Positions 7,485 through 13,194 of a DNA stretch of 14,779 nucleotides are shown here, piece after piece. Below the pieces are notes generated by a model that worked only from the letters and a program-made list of their open reading frames with translations, was not told where the DNA came from and ran no database searches. The position numbers and the translations under genes are program-made. Numbering within the stretch: the stretch's first letter is position 1; each line of letters begins with the position of its first letter. This DNA comes from JBBSUX01 sp038234045 (GTDB taxonomy: Bacteria; Pseudomonadota; Gammaproteobacteria; Burkholderiales; Burkholderiaceae_C): NCBI GenBank assembly GCA_038234045.1, contig JBBSUX010000060.1:1-14779 (forward strand), read 5' to 3'.

Positions 7485-7490
7485 CACAAT
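7485..7490 (+). promoter_or_regulatory. Candidate -10 box (CACAAT) of the GST gene
   Basis: CACAAT ends 7 nt before the GST ATG, and no Shine-Dalgarno lies between them. This spacing fits leaderless transcription, but no good -35 is seen. Confidence 0.25.
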
Positions 7491-7497
7491 AGACGGC

Positions 7498-8175
7498 ATG
7501 ACATTCACGGTTCACCATCTCGAAAATTCCCGCTCGCAGCGCGTGCTCTGGCTGCTCGAAGAGCTCGGTCTCACCTACGACGTCGTCGTCTACAAGCGTG
7601 ATCCTGCCACCATGCTGGCGCCGCCAGAGCTGAAGAAGATTCATCCGCTCGGCAAGGCGCCGGTCGTCACGAGCGACGATGGCTTGGTGCTGGCCGAGTC
7701 AGGCGCCATCATCGAAACCGTGATCGAGCGCTTCGGCAATGGGCGTCTGGCACCTGTTGCCGGATCGGCCGAAGCGCTGCGTTATCGCTACTGGATGCAT
7801 TACTCCGAAGGGTCGGCGATGCCGCCTTTGCTGATGAAGCTGATCTTCGACAAGATCGAAAGCAATCCCATGCCTTTCTTCGTCAAACCTATCGCGAAAG
7901 CGATTTCCGGCAAGGTGAAGAGCACGTTCATCTCGCCCAACATCGAGACGCATCTCGACTTCATGGAAAGCGAACTCGGCAAAAGCCGGTGGTTTGCTGG
8001 CGAGGGCTTCAGTGGTGCCGACATCCAGATGAGCTTTCCGATCGAGGCAGCGCGGGCGCGCGGTGGGCTGAATGCGTCAAGGCCCCGTCTCATGGCGTAC
8101 CTTGAACGCATCCATCTGCGCCCCGCCTACCAGCGCGCTCTGGAGCGTGGTGGACCGTATGCGTTGCTGGGCTGA
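7498..8175 (+). CDS. Glutathione S-transferase family protein
   Basis: The 225-residue product has the soluble GST fold. The N-terminal thioredoxin-like domain (1-80) begins MTFTVHHLENSRSQRVLWLLEELGL, with Ser11 or Ser13 as the likely glutathione-activating residue. It has the cis-proline in GKAPVV (P55) and the glutathione gamma-glutamyl contact AESGAI (E67, S68). The helical C-terminal domain (about 88-225) includes the WFAGEGFSGADIQMSFP segment (165-181), the usual N-capping region of the hydrophobic core. Glutathione conjugation or peroxide reduction is the general role, and the substrate cannot be read from sequence. The ATG is chosen because the fold starts there; there is no Shine-Dalgarno, but a -10-like box lies immediately upstream. 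It stands between aspS and nudB and is probably transcribed on its own. Confidence 0.9.
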   Translation: MTFTVHHLENSRSQRVLWLLEELGLTYDVVVYKRDPATMLAPPELKKIHPLGKAPVVTSDDGLVLAESGAIIETVIERFGNGRLAPVAGSAEALRYRYWMHYSEGSAMPPLLMKLIFDKIESNPMPFFVKPIAKAISGKVKSTFISPNIETHLDFMESELGKSRWFAGEGFSGADIQMSFPIEAARARGGLNASRPRLMAYLERIHLRPAYQRALERGGPYALLG

Positions 8176-8267
8176 GGCGCGACCGCCACACAGCAAATGA
8201 GTTGCTGGATTTAAGATGAAAAAGGTAGCTAATGGCGCAGGAAGAAAGTGCGCTAGAGGCATTTTTT

Positions 8268-8738
8268 ATGATTAATCCTGCCGTCAGACGCTCCTGGAAG
8301 ATTCCGCAGTCGGTGCTGGTCGTTATTCACACGCCAGCGCTCGAAGTGCTGATGATTGAGCGCGCGGACATGGCTGGCTTCTGGCAGTCGGTCACCGGCA
8401 GCAAGGACACATCGGATGAAAGCTATGAAACAACCGCAGTACGTGAGGTAGCCGAGGAAACCGGAATCGACGCCCGTGCTGCGGATTGCGCACTGCAAGA
8501 CTGGCATCTTGAAAACGTCTACGACATCTATCCGCAGTGGCGCCACCGCTACGCGCCGGACGTTACCCACAACACCGAACGGCTCTTCGGTCTGCGCGTT
8601 CCCGGGGCGCTTACCGTGCGGCTCAGCCCGCACGAGCATGTCGCGCAGCGCTGGCTCGACTGGCGCGAAGCGGCGGCGCTGTGTTATTCGCCCTCCAATG
8701 CGGAAGCCATCCTGCAGTTGCCTCGCTTCATCGATTGA
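8268..8738 (+). CDS. nudB: Dihydroneopterin triphosphate diphosphatase NudB (Nudix hydrolase)
   Basis: NudB removes pyrophosphate from 7,8-dihydroneopterin triphosphate, the second step of folate synthesis. The 156 residues show SVLVVIHTP near the start, FWQSVTGSK (38-46), and a Nudix box at 44-67 ending REVAEETGI, with metal-binding Glu in REVAEE. The box has six rather than five residues between the first Gly and Glu, which I believe is common in this branch. The segment WRHRYAPDVTHNTER (91-105) matches E. coli NudB RHRYAPGVTRNTE and is the best specific evidence. ATG 8268 has AGAGG at 8255-8259 in front and gives a family-like N-terminus. ATG 8232, preceded by AAAGG, would add 12 residues and cannot be excluded. 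folE, the preceding enzyme of the pathway, follows downstream. Confidence 0.88.
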   Translation: MINPAVRRSWKIPQSVLVVIHTPALEVLMIERADMAGFWQSVTGSKDTSDESYETTAVREVAEETGIDARAADCALQDWHLENVYDIYPQWRHRYAPDVTHNTERLFGLRVPGALTVRLSPHEHVAQRWLDWREAAALCYSPSNAEAILQLPRFID

Positions 8739-8875
8739 CCGTGAACGGTTGACGATGAGAGCTCCGGCTCGGGCGTCGCGCTCCACCCTTTCAGAAGCCA
8801 TGGCAAATCTCCAAGCACGGACGGTACAGCCGAGTTTCGTTACCATGACTCATGTTGAAAAAGGCCGAACCGCTC

Positions 8876-9589
8876 ATGAAAGCAGCCGATCCGCGTGACC
8901 TCGAAAACGAAGGTATCCCCGTTTCCGTGAAGATCCGCGAGCGACTCGCGGCTTCACGCAAGCGCTTTCATGCCAACGACAACATTGCCGACTGCATGGA
9001 AGAGGGCGATCTGGATCGGCTGCTTGATGAGGTCGAGGTGAAGATGCGCGGCGTGCTCGAGAGCATGGTCATCGACATCGAGAGCGATCACAACACACGC
9101 AACACCGCACGTCGCGTGGCCAAAATGTATTTGCAGGAAGTGTTCCGGGGGCGCTATGTCGAGCCACCCGCGGTCACCGAATTTCCGAACGCCGAACATC
9201 TCAACGAACTGCTGATCGTCGGGCCGCTCACCGTGCGCAGCGCCTGCAGCCACCATTTCTGCCCGGTGATCGGCCGGATCTGGGTGGGTGTGCTGCCGAA
9301 CGAGCACACCAACGTGATCGGCCTTTCCAAATACGCGCGTCTGGTCGACTGGGTGATGGGACGGCCCCAGATTCAGGAAGAAGCGGTGGTGCAACTGGCC
9401 GATCTGATCATGGACAAAACCCAGCCCGATGGCCTGGCCATCGTGATGGAGGCGAGCCATTTCTGCATGTCATGGCGCGGCGTGAAGGAGATGAACAGCA
9501 AGATGGTCAATTCCGTCATGCGCGGTGTTTTTCTGAAAGACGCCTCCCTGCGTCGCGAGTTTTTGTCGTTGCTGCCCAGCCGCGAATAA
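8876..9589 (+). CDS. folE: GTP cyclohydrolase I (FolE), CSHH variant
   Basis: FolE converts GTP to 7,8-dihydroneopterin triphosphate, the first step of folate and pterin synthesis, and the product is the substrate of the neighbouring NudB. The 237 residues include NTRNTARRVAKMYLQEVFRGRY, VRSACSHHFCPVIGRIWVGVLPN (zinc ligands C124 and H127, catalytic H126), GLSKYARLVDWVMGRPQIQEE with the GTP-binding Gln-Glu, and EASHFCMSWRGV with the third zinc ligand C197. The usual CEHH motif reads CSHH here, marking a divergent branch. There is a basic N-terminal extension of about 40 residues. ATG 8876 follows AAGG at 8861-8864; ATG 8852 would add eight residues but has no ribosome site. The BLUF gene begins 16 bases after the stop. 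Confidence 0.9.
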   Translation: MKAADPRDLENEGIPVSVKIRERLAASRKRFHANDNIADCMEEGDLDRLLDEVEVKMRGVLESMVIDIESDHNTRNTARRVAKMYLQEVFRGRYVEPPAVTEFPNAEHLNELLIVGPLTVRSACSHHFCPVIGRIWVGVLPNEHTNVIGLSKYARLVDWVMGRPQIQEEAVVQLADLIMDKTQPDGLAIVMEASHFCMSWRGVKEMNSKMVNSVMRGVFLKDASLRREFLSLLPSRE

Positions 9590-9605
9590 CACGGCACTCA
9601 TCATC

Positions 9606-10028
9606 ATGTTGGTACGCCTTCTCTATGCAAGCCGCGCGGTGGATACGTCGCCCGCTGCGATCGAATCCATCCTCGGCCAATCACGTCTGCACAATCCAGC
9701 GTGCGGCATCACCGGCATCCTCTGCTACGGTAGTGGCATCTTTTTGCAGGCGATCGAAGGTGGCCGCTCCGAGGTCAACACGCTGTATGCGCACATCATT
9801 CGCGACGCGCGTCATCGCGATGTTGAATTGCTCCACTATCTGGAGATTCAGGAGCGCCGGTTTGGCGGCTGGACCATGGGCCAGGCAAACCTCTCGCGTC
9901 TGAACGCCGCGCTGGTGCTGAAGTATTCCGAGCGACCCGAGCTGAACCCCTACGCCATGCCCGGCGCTGCTTCGCTGGCTCTCCTCGAGGAGTTGATGGC
10001 CACCGCGTCCATCGTCGGGCGCGTCTGA
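9606..10028 (+). CDS. Short BLUF-domain blue-light photoreceptor
   Basis: BLUF proteins bind FAD and sense blue light by rearranging hydrogen bonds around the flavin. All key residues are present in this 140-residue protein: Tyr7 in LVRLLYAS, Asn30 in HNPACGITGIL, Gln48 in FLQAIEGG, and Trp89 and Met91 in FGGWTMG. Residues 1-93 form the ferredoxin-like BLUF core. Residues about 100-140 (LNAALVLKYSE, AMPGAASLALLEELMA) should form the two C-terminal helices of short BLUF proteins such as PixD and PapB, which signal by binding another protein. No effector domain is attached. It starts 16 bases after folE and is probably co-transcribed with it. A stand-alone EAL protein about 2 kb downstream on the other strand is a possible partner. 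There is no clear Shine-Dalgarno. Confidence 0.9.
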   Translation: MLVRLLYASRAVDTSPAAIESILGQSRLHNPACGITGILCYGSGIFLQAIEGGRSEVNTLYAHIIRDARHRDVELLHYLEIQERRFGGWTMGQANLSRLNAALVLKYSERPELNPYAMPGAASLALLEELMATASIVGRV

Positions 10029-10065
10029 AGGCGCCAGCCAGCATCTGTAGCATCGCCTGATCCTG

Positions 10066-10087
10066 CTGCGACCGACCCGCGTCGCAG
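10066..10087 (+). other. Inverted repeat abutting the EamA start codon
   Basis: CTGCGAC (10066-10072) and GTCGCAG (10081-10087) form a perfect 7-bp stem with an 8-nt loop in the 59-base gap after the BLUF gene, and end directly at the TTG at 10088. It could be a terminator without a T-run, an operator, or an RNA hairpin covering the ribosome-binding region of the transporter gene. Confidence 0.4.
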
Positions 10088-10975
10088 TTGCCCGTGTCCG
10101 CCACCGCATTCGCTCTCGTTCTCCTTGCTGGCCTGATCCACGCCAGCTGGAACATCGCCGCCAAGAACGCCGGCGGCGACGCCCGGTTCGCGTTCTTCAC
10201 CAGCGCCTTGATGATGGTCGTGTGGGCACCGGTGGGCTGGTGGGCCGGGCGCGGTGTCGTTGGGCAGTGGGGCGCTGCCGAGTGGGCGATCGTCGCGGCC
10301 AGCGGCGTCGTCCATGTGGGCTATTACGTGACCCTGCTGCGGGGCTATCGCGCGGCTGATCTGACCGTGGTGTATCCGGTGGCGCGAGGCTCGGGGCCCA
10401 TGCTCTCTTCGGCGATTGCGATCGTGCTGCTGGGGGAGCATCTGTCGGCGCTGGGCCTGCTCGGCATTGTGGGTGTAGCAGCGGGCGTTTTTTTGATTGC
10501 CGGTGGGCCGCAACTGCTGCGCAACGCTCAGGATCCGCAACGCCGCCAGCGGGTGAAGCGAGGTCTGGCATGGGGATTTGCCACTGGCGGCTTCATCGCC
10601 TGCTACACCGTCCTCGATGGCTATGCCGTCAAGGTGATGCTGCTGTCGCCGATCCTGGTTGATTACATGAGCAATTTCGTGCGGGTTGGCCTGCTCGCGC
10701 CCGCCGTGCTGCGCGACTTGCCGACCACGGCACGCCTGTGGCGCAGTCAGTGGAAATACGCGCTCATGGTCGGCGGCATCAGCCCGATTTCGTATGTGCT
10801 GGTGCTTTATGCGATGCAGTCGGCACCGCTGTCGCATGTGGCGCCCGCCCGCGAAGTGTCGATGCTTTTTGCTGCTTTGCTGGGTGGGCGCTTGCTGGGC
10901 GAGGGCAGCCGTTTGCTGCGTCTGCTGGGAGCGCTGTTCATCGCTGCCGGCGTTACCGCACTGGCGCTGGGATGA
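10088..10975 (+). CDS. EamA-family transporter (DMT superfamily)
   Basis: The 295-residue product is very hydrophobic, with about ten membrane helices in two EamA repeats (roughly residues 5-140 and 155-293). This is the usual layout of drug/metabolite exporters of the RhaT/EamA type. Typical pieces are LIHASWNIAAKNA in helix 1, YRAADLTVVYPVARGSGPMLS after helix 3, and the second-half equivalent SHVAPAREVSMLFAALLGG. The substrate cannot be told. The start is uncertain: TTG at 10088 or GTG at 10094, two codons later. There is no ATG near the first helix and no clear Shine-Dalgarno, because an inverted repeat occupies that position. The stop overlaps the start of the DUF429 gene (ATGA), so the two are translationally coupled. 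Confidence 0.87.
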   Translation: MPVSATAFALVLLAGLIHASWNIAAKNAGGDARFAFFTSALMMVVWAPVGWWAGRGVVGQWGAAEWAIVAASGVVHVGYYVTLLRGYRAADLTVVYPVARGSGPMLSSAIAIVLLGEHLSALGLLGIVGVAAGVFLIAGGPQLLRNAQDPQRRQRVKRGLAWGFATGGFIACYTVLDGYAVKVMLLSPILVDYMSNFVRVGLLAPAVLRDLPTTARLWRSQWKYALMVGGISPISYVLVLYAMQSAPLSHVAPAREVSMLFAALLGGRLLGEGSRLLRLLGALFIAAGVTALALG

Positions 10976-11928
10976 CGCGCAGCGCAAGTATCGGCGTCGC
11001 GGCAGCGTCAGAAGGCGCTCAACCCCAGACGTCCCTGCTATTCGGATGTGATTTTTCCAGCGCACCGCGTCGCGCCAAGCCCATCGTCACAGCGCTCGGG
11101 CGCCTCGTAGGGAACAAGCACGTACAGCTCACCGCGCTGGTCCGCCACACCAGCCTGGCCGAATGGGCGGCTTGGCTGGCCGTGCCCGATGCGGCTTGGC
11201 TAGGGGGATTTGATCTGCCCTTCGGCCTTCCGCGCGAATTGGTCGAAACGCTTGGCTGGCCCGCCGACTGGTCAGCCTGCATGGATCACTATGCCCGCCT
11301 GACGCGGCCCGAAATCCGCTCCACCTTCGCCAACTTCTGTAATGCCCGGCCGGTAGGAGGCAAGTTCGCCCATCGCGCAACCGACGTGCCAGCCGGTTCC
11401 AGCCCATCGATGAAGTGGGTCAACCCTCCCGTTGCCTGGATGCTGCATGCGGGTGTACCAGTGCTGCGTGCTGCTGGAGCGCGACTTGTTGGTGTCGGTG
11501 ACGAAGATCAGGATCAACATCACGAAGTCACAGCGGCGCCGCGTGCTCGCATCGCCCTCGAGGCCTATCCCGGCCTGCTCGCCCGTGAAGTGCTGGGAAG
11601 GCGTAGCTACAAGAGCGACGACCGCGCCAAGCAGACCTCTGATCGCCTTATCGCTCGCAAGGATCTGCTGGCGGCGCTGGAGCGTGGAGAGCGCACCGCA
11701 GGTGTTCCGCTTTTCATCGGGCTCAGCCTGAAAGCCAGCCCCTTGCTACTCGACCAGTTATCAACGAATGCCAGCGGCGATGCGCTTGATGCAGTGCTGT
11801 GCCTGATGCAGGCAGCCTGGAGTTTGCGCCAGCATCTGGCGGGCTTGCCGCGTTACGGTTTGCCAGACGACGTCGATCCCCTGGAAGGATGGATCGTTAC
11901 TGCTCAGCGCGAATCCTCAGGACCGTAA
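10972..11928 (+). CDS. DUF429 domain protein, predicted RNase H-fold nuclease
   Basis: This 318-residue soluble protein fits the DUF429 family, predicted to be nucleases of the RNase H-like superfamily; no member with a firm function is known to me. Candidate acidic residues stand at the expected places: D27 in GCDFSSAP at the end of the first strand, D81 in GGFDLPFGLP, E197 in ALEAYPGLLARE, and D270/D273 in SGDALDAVLCLMQAAW near the end. The conserved basic segment RSYKSDDRAKQTSD (211-224) is also typical. The ATG at 10972 overlaps the stop of the EamA gene by four bases; an open frame further upstream lies inside that gene and is rejected. Co-translation with a membrane exporter is the only functional hint and may be incidental. 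Confidence 0.78.
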   Translation: MTRSASIGVAAASEGAQPQTSLLFGCDFSSAPRRAKPIVTALGRLVGNKHVQLTALVRHTSLAEWAAWLAVPDAAWLGGFDLPFGLPRELVETLGWPADWSACMDHYARLTRPEIRSTFANFCNARPVGGKFAHRATDVPAGSSPSMKWVNPPVAWMLHAGVPVLRAAGARLVGVGDEDQDQHHEVTAAPRARIALEAYPGLLAREVLGRRSYKSDDRAKQTSDRLIARKDLLAALERGERTAGVPLFIGLSLKASPLLLDQLSTNASGDALDAVLCLMQAAWSLRQHLAGLPRYGLPDDVDPLEGWIVTAQRESSGP

Positions 11929-12002
11929 ATTTCGAACCAAGCAGGCCTTAGGCGATTTCAGTACAAGCGCTACTAGCTATCAGAAATAATAAAACAGACG
12001 CC

Positions 12003-12023
12003 GAGGGAAAACGCCGCTCCCTC
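12003..12023 (-). terminator. Candidate terminator of the EAL gene
   Basis: Read on the minus strand, GAGGGA right after the EAL stop codon pairs with TCCCTC (six pairs, 9-nt loop), and a T-rich stretch (about 11983-11996) follows six bases later. The gap is longer than in a classic intrinsic terminator. The 94-base stretch 11929-12022, between two convergent genes, holds nothing else I can identify. Confidence 0.4.
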
Positions 12024-12772
12024 TAGTCGATAGCCGCCCAATCCACCTGCGGCAGAGGGCCAACTGCAGGCCTTGCAAACACGTAGCCCTGAAAGAGCGC
12101 CACGCCCATGTCGCGCAGCACTTCGACCTCTTCCCGGCACTCGACACCTTCGCCCACCACCATGATGTCAAGCCCGTGGGCGATGTTCACCAGGCCTTCC
12201 ACGATGGTGCGGCGCACCCGGTCGATGTGCACGTTGCGGATCAGCTGCATGTCGATCTTGATCACCTGCGGCTGGAACGCGGCGAGAAACTCGAAGCCCG
12301 CAAAGCCCGCGCCAAAATCGTCGATGGCGGTGATGAAGCCGCGTTTGGCGTACTCGGTGAAGATCGATGTCAGGTGCGCCAGATCATTGGAGCGCTCGTC
12401 TTCCAGCAGCTCGAACATGATGCGATCCACCGGGAACCCGCAGCGCTCTGCTGTCGCCAGCGTGAGGCGAATGCACGCTTCCGCCCGGTATACCGCGTTG
12501 GGCAGGAAATTGATCGACAGCCGGCTCTGCATACCGAGCGCGCTTGCCATCTCGATGGCCCGCACCCGACAGGCCTGGTCGAAGGCATAGCGGTTGTGCG
12601 GCCCGACCTTGGCAAGAATGCTGTAGGCACCTTCGCCAGTGGGTCCGCGCACCAGCGCTTCGTGTGCGAACACTTCACGCTTGGCCACGTCGACGATGGG
12701 CTGAAACGCCATGGTGAATTCAAAGTCCAGAGCCTCGCCGTTGCGGCAGCCCTCGCATCCTGTGTCTGACAT
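12023..12772 (-). CDS. Stand-alone EAL-domain cyclic di-GMP phosphodiesterase
   Basis: The 249-residue protein is almost wholly an EAL domain (about 17-236), which hydrolyses cyclic di-GMP to pGpG with two metal ions. Every catalytic position known from RocR-type enzymes is there: E38 in HEALVRG, N88 in SINFLPN, E121 in FELLE, D151 and D152 in IDDFGAGF, K172 in VIKIDM, E208 in GEGVE, and Q228 in FQGYVFARP. It should be active. There is no GGDEF, PAS or membrane part. The N-terminus MSDTGCEGCRNGEA holds a CxxC pair (C6, C9), which may bind metal or sense redox state. AAGGA upstream (complement of 12783-12787) serves as ribosome site and can be paired in a hairpin. Its only likely local sensor is the BLUF protein. 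Confidence 0.9.
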   Translation of the reverse strand: MSDTGCEGCRNGEALDFEFTMAFQPIVDVAKREVFAHEALVRGPTGEGAYSILAKVGPHNRYAFDQACRVRAIEMASALGMQSRLSINFLPNAVYRAEACIRLTLATAERCGFPVDRIMFELLEDERSNDLAHLTSIFTEYAKRGFITAIDDFGAGFAGFEFLAAFQPQVIKIDMQLIRNVHIDRVRRTIVEGLVNIAHGLDIMVVGEGVECREEVEVLRDMGVALFQGYVFARPAVGPLPQVDWAAID

Positions 12773-12783
12773 GAAGTCGGTGT

Positions 12784-12822
12784 CCTTCGGCCGCTTGTAC
12801 GCGGCTTCGTGGAAATCGAAGG
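12784..12822 (-). promoter_or_regulatory. Hairpin covering the Shine-Dalgarno of the EAL gene
   Basis: On the minus strand, CCTTCG (12822-12817) pairs perfectly with CGAAGG (12789-12784), which contains the AAGG core of the ribosome site. An inner stem GCCGC/GCGGC (12805-12801 with 12794-12790) stacks directly on it around GTACAA; an 11-nt bulge lies on the 5' side. The fold would hide the ribosome site 11 bases before ATG. The pairing is visible; a regulatory role is inferred. Confidence 0.35.
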
Positions 12823-12854
12823 GCCATCAAGCCTCTCCAAAATCCGTTGTGGGT

Positions 12855-12882
12855 GTGATCGCAATTCCGCAGAAGTGATCGC
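12855..12882. repeat. Two GTGATCGC direct repeats spaced exactly 20 bp
   Basis: GTGATCGC occurs at 12855-12862 and 12875-12882 in the 137-base divergent gap between the EAL gene and the small exported protein gene. The 20-bp period is about two helical turns, as in tandem regulator half-sites. The second copy falls where a -35 box for the plus-strand gene would lie. Confidence 0.35.
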
Positions 12883-12897
12883 CTGCGCCCGCTGCAT

Positions 12898-12903
12898 CAG
12901 AAT
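12898..12903 (+). promoter_or_regulatory. Candidate -10 box (CAGAAT) of the small exported protein gene
   Basis: CAGAAT ends 6 nt before ATG 12910. The hexamer 17 bp upstream, GTGATC, shares the central TGA of the -35 consensus and belongs to the direct repeat. The match is weak. Confidence 0.2.
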
Positions 12904-12909
12904 AGCTCC

Positions 12910-13137
12910 ATGCTAATGCCAAAATATTGTGCCGTTCGGGTGTCAGTTTTTGCGGTATTGCTCCTGATTTCTACCGCTGGTACCTGGGCATCCGCGGCGC
13001 CTTGGTACCAATGGCGCAGTCGTACCGATGGTGCACTTCAGTGCGCGCAGACATCTCTAGGGCCGGGTTGGATGCGTGACAGCGGCCCGTACCGTGACGC
13101 GCGTTGCCTTCATCCGTTGCGGCTGGTGCCGCTATGA
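12910..13137 (+). CDS. Small exported hypothetical protein
   Basis: The product has 75 residues. A basic start (KYCAVR) and a hydrophobic core VSVFAVLLLIST lead to a WASA-AP signal peptidase site after about residue 29. The mature part is only about 45 residues: APWYQWRSRTDGA, then CAQTSLGPGW and GPYRDARC, with two cysteines (C45, C66) that could form a disulfide in the periplasm. I do not know a function; the WYxWRS and CAQTSxGxGW pattern reminds me of small uncharacterised Burkholderiales proteins. The start may be ATG 12910 or ATG 12916, and neither has a Shine-Dalgarno. It is divergent from the EAL gene and lies 57 bases before the Yip1 gene. The plausible signal peptide and codon use make a real gene likely, though its short length leaves some doubt. 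Confidence 0.6.
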   Translation: MLMPKYCAVRVSVFAVLLLISTAGTWASAAPWYQWRSRTDGALQCAQTSLGPGWMRDSGPYRDARCLHPLRLVPL

Positions 13138-13194
13138 ATCATTTGCGCGGCTCGGCAGATCCGCTGTAGCTTGGCCGGCAGAAGGAAAAAAGTA

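Noticed and set aside
6673..7644. Minus-strand open frame of 323 codons opposite the end of aspS
   Set aside because: It is antisense to conserved AspRS motifs and the GST start, with no family features of its own.
8749..8754. TTGACG as a -35 box for folE
   Set aside because: No A/T-rich -10 element occurs 16-18 bp downstream; that stretch is GC-rich.
10738..10971. Upstream extension of the DUF429 frame inside the EamA gene
   Set aside because: It overlaps a membrane protein in another frame and is not needed; the ATGA overlap gives a natural start.
9950..11065. Minus-strand open frame of 371 codons opposite the BLUF, EamA and DUF429 genes
   Set aside because: It is rich in Arg, Gln and His, has no recognisable domain, and lies opposite well-supported genes; this is the usual antisense shadow in high-GC DNA.
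12176..12769. Plus-strand open frame of 197 codons opposite the EAL gene
   Set aside because: The minus-strand EAL protein has every catalytic residue, so the plus-strand frame is its shadow.
12370..12897. Minus-strand frame of 175 codons beginning upstream of the EAL start
   Set aside because: It reads most of the EAL gene out of frame and has an Arg/Ser/Thr-rich composition with no domain.
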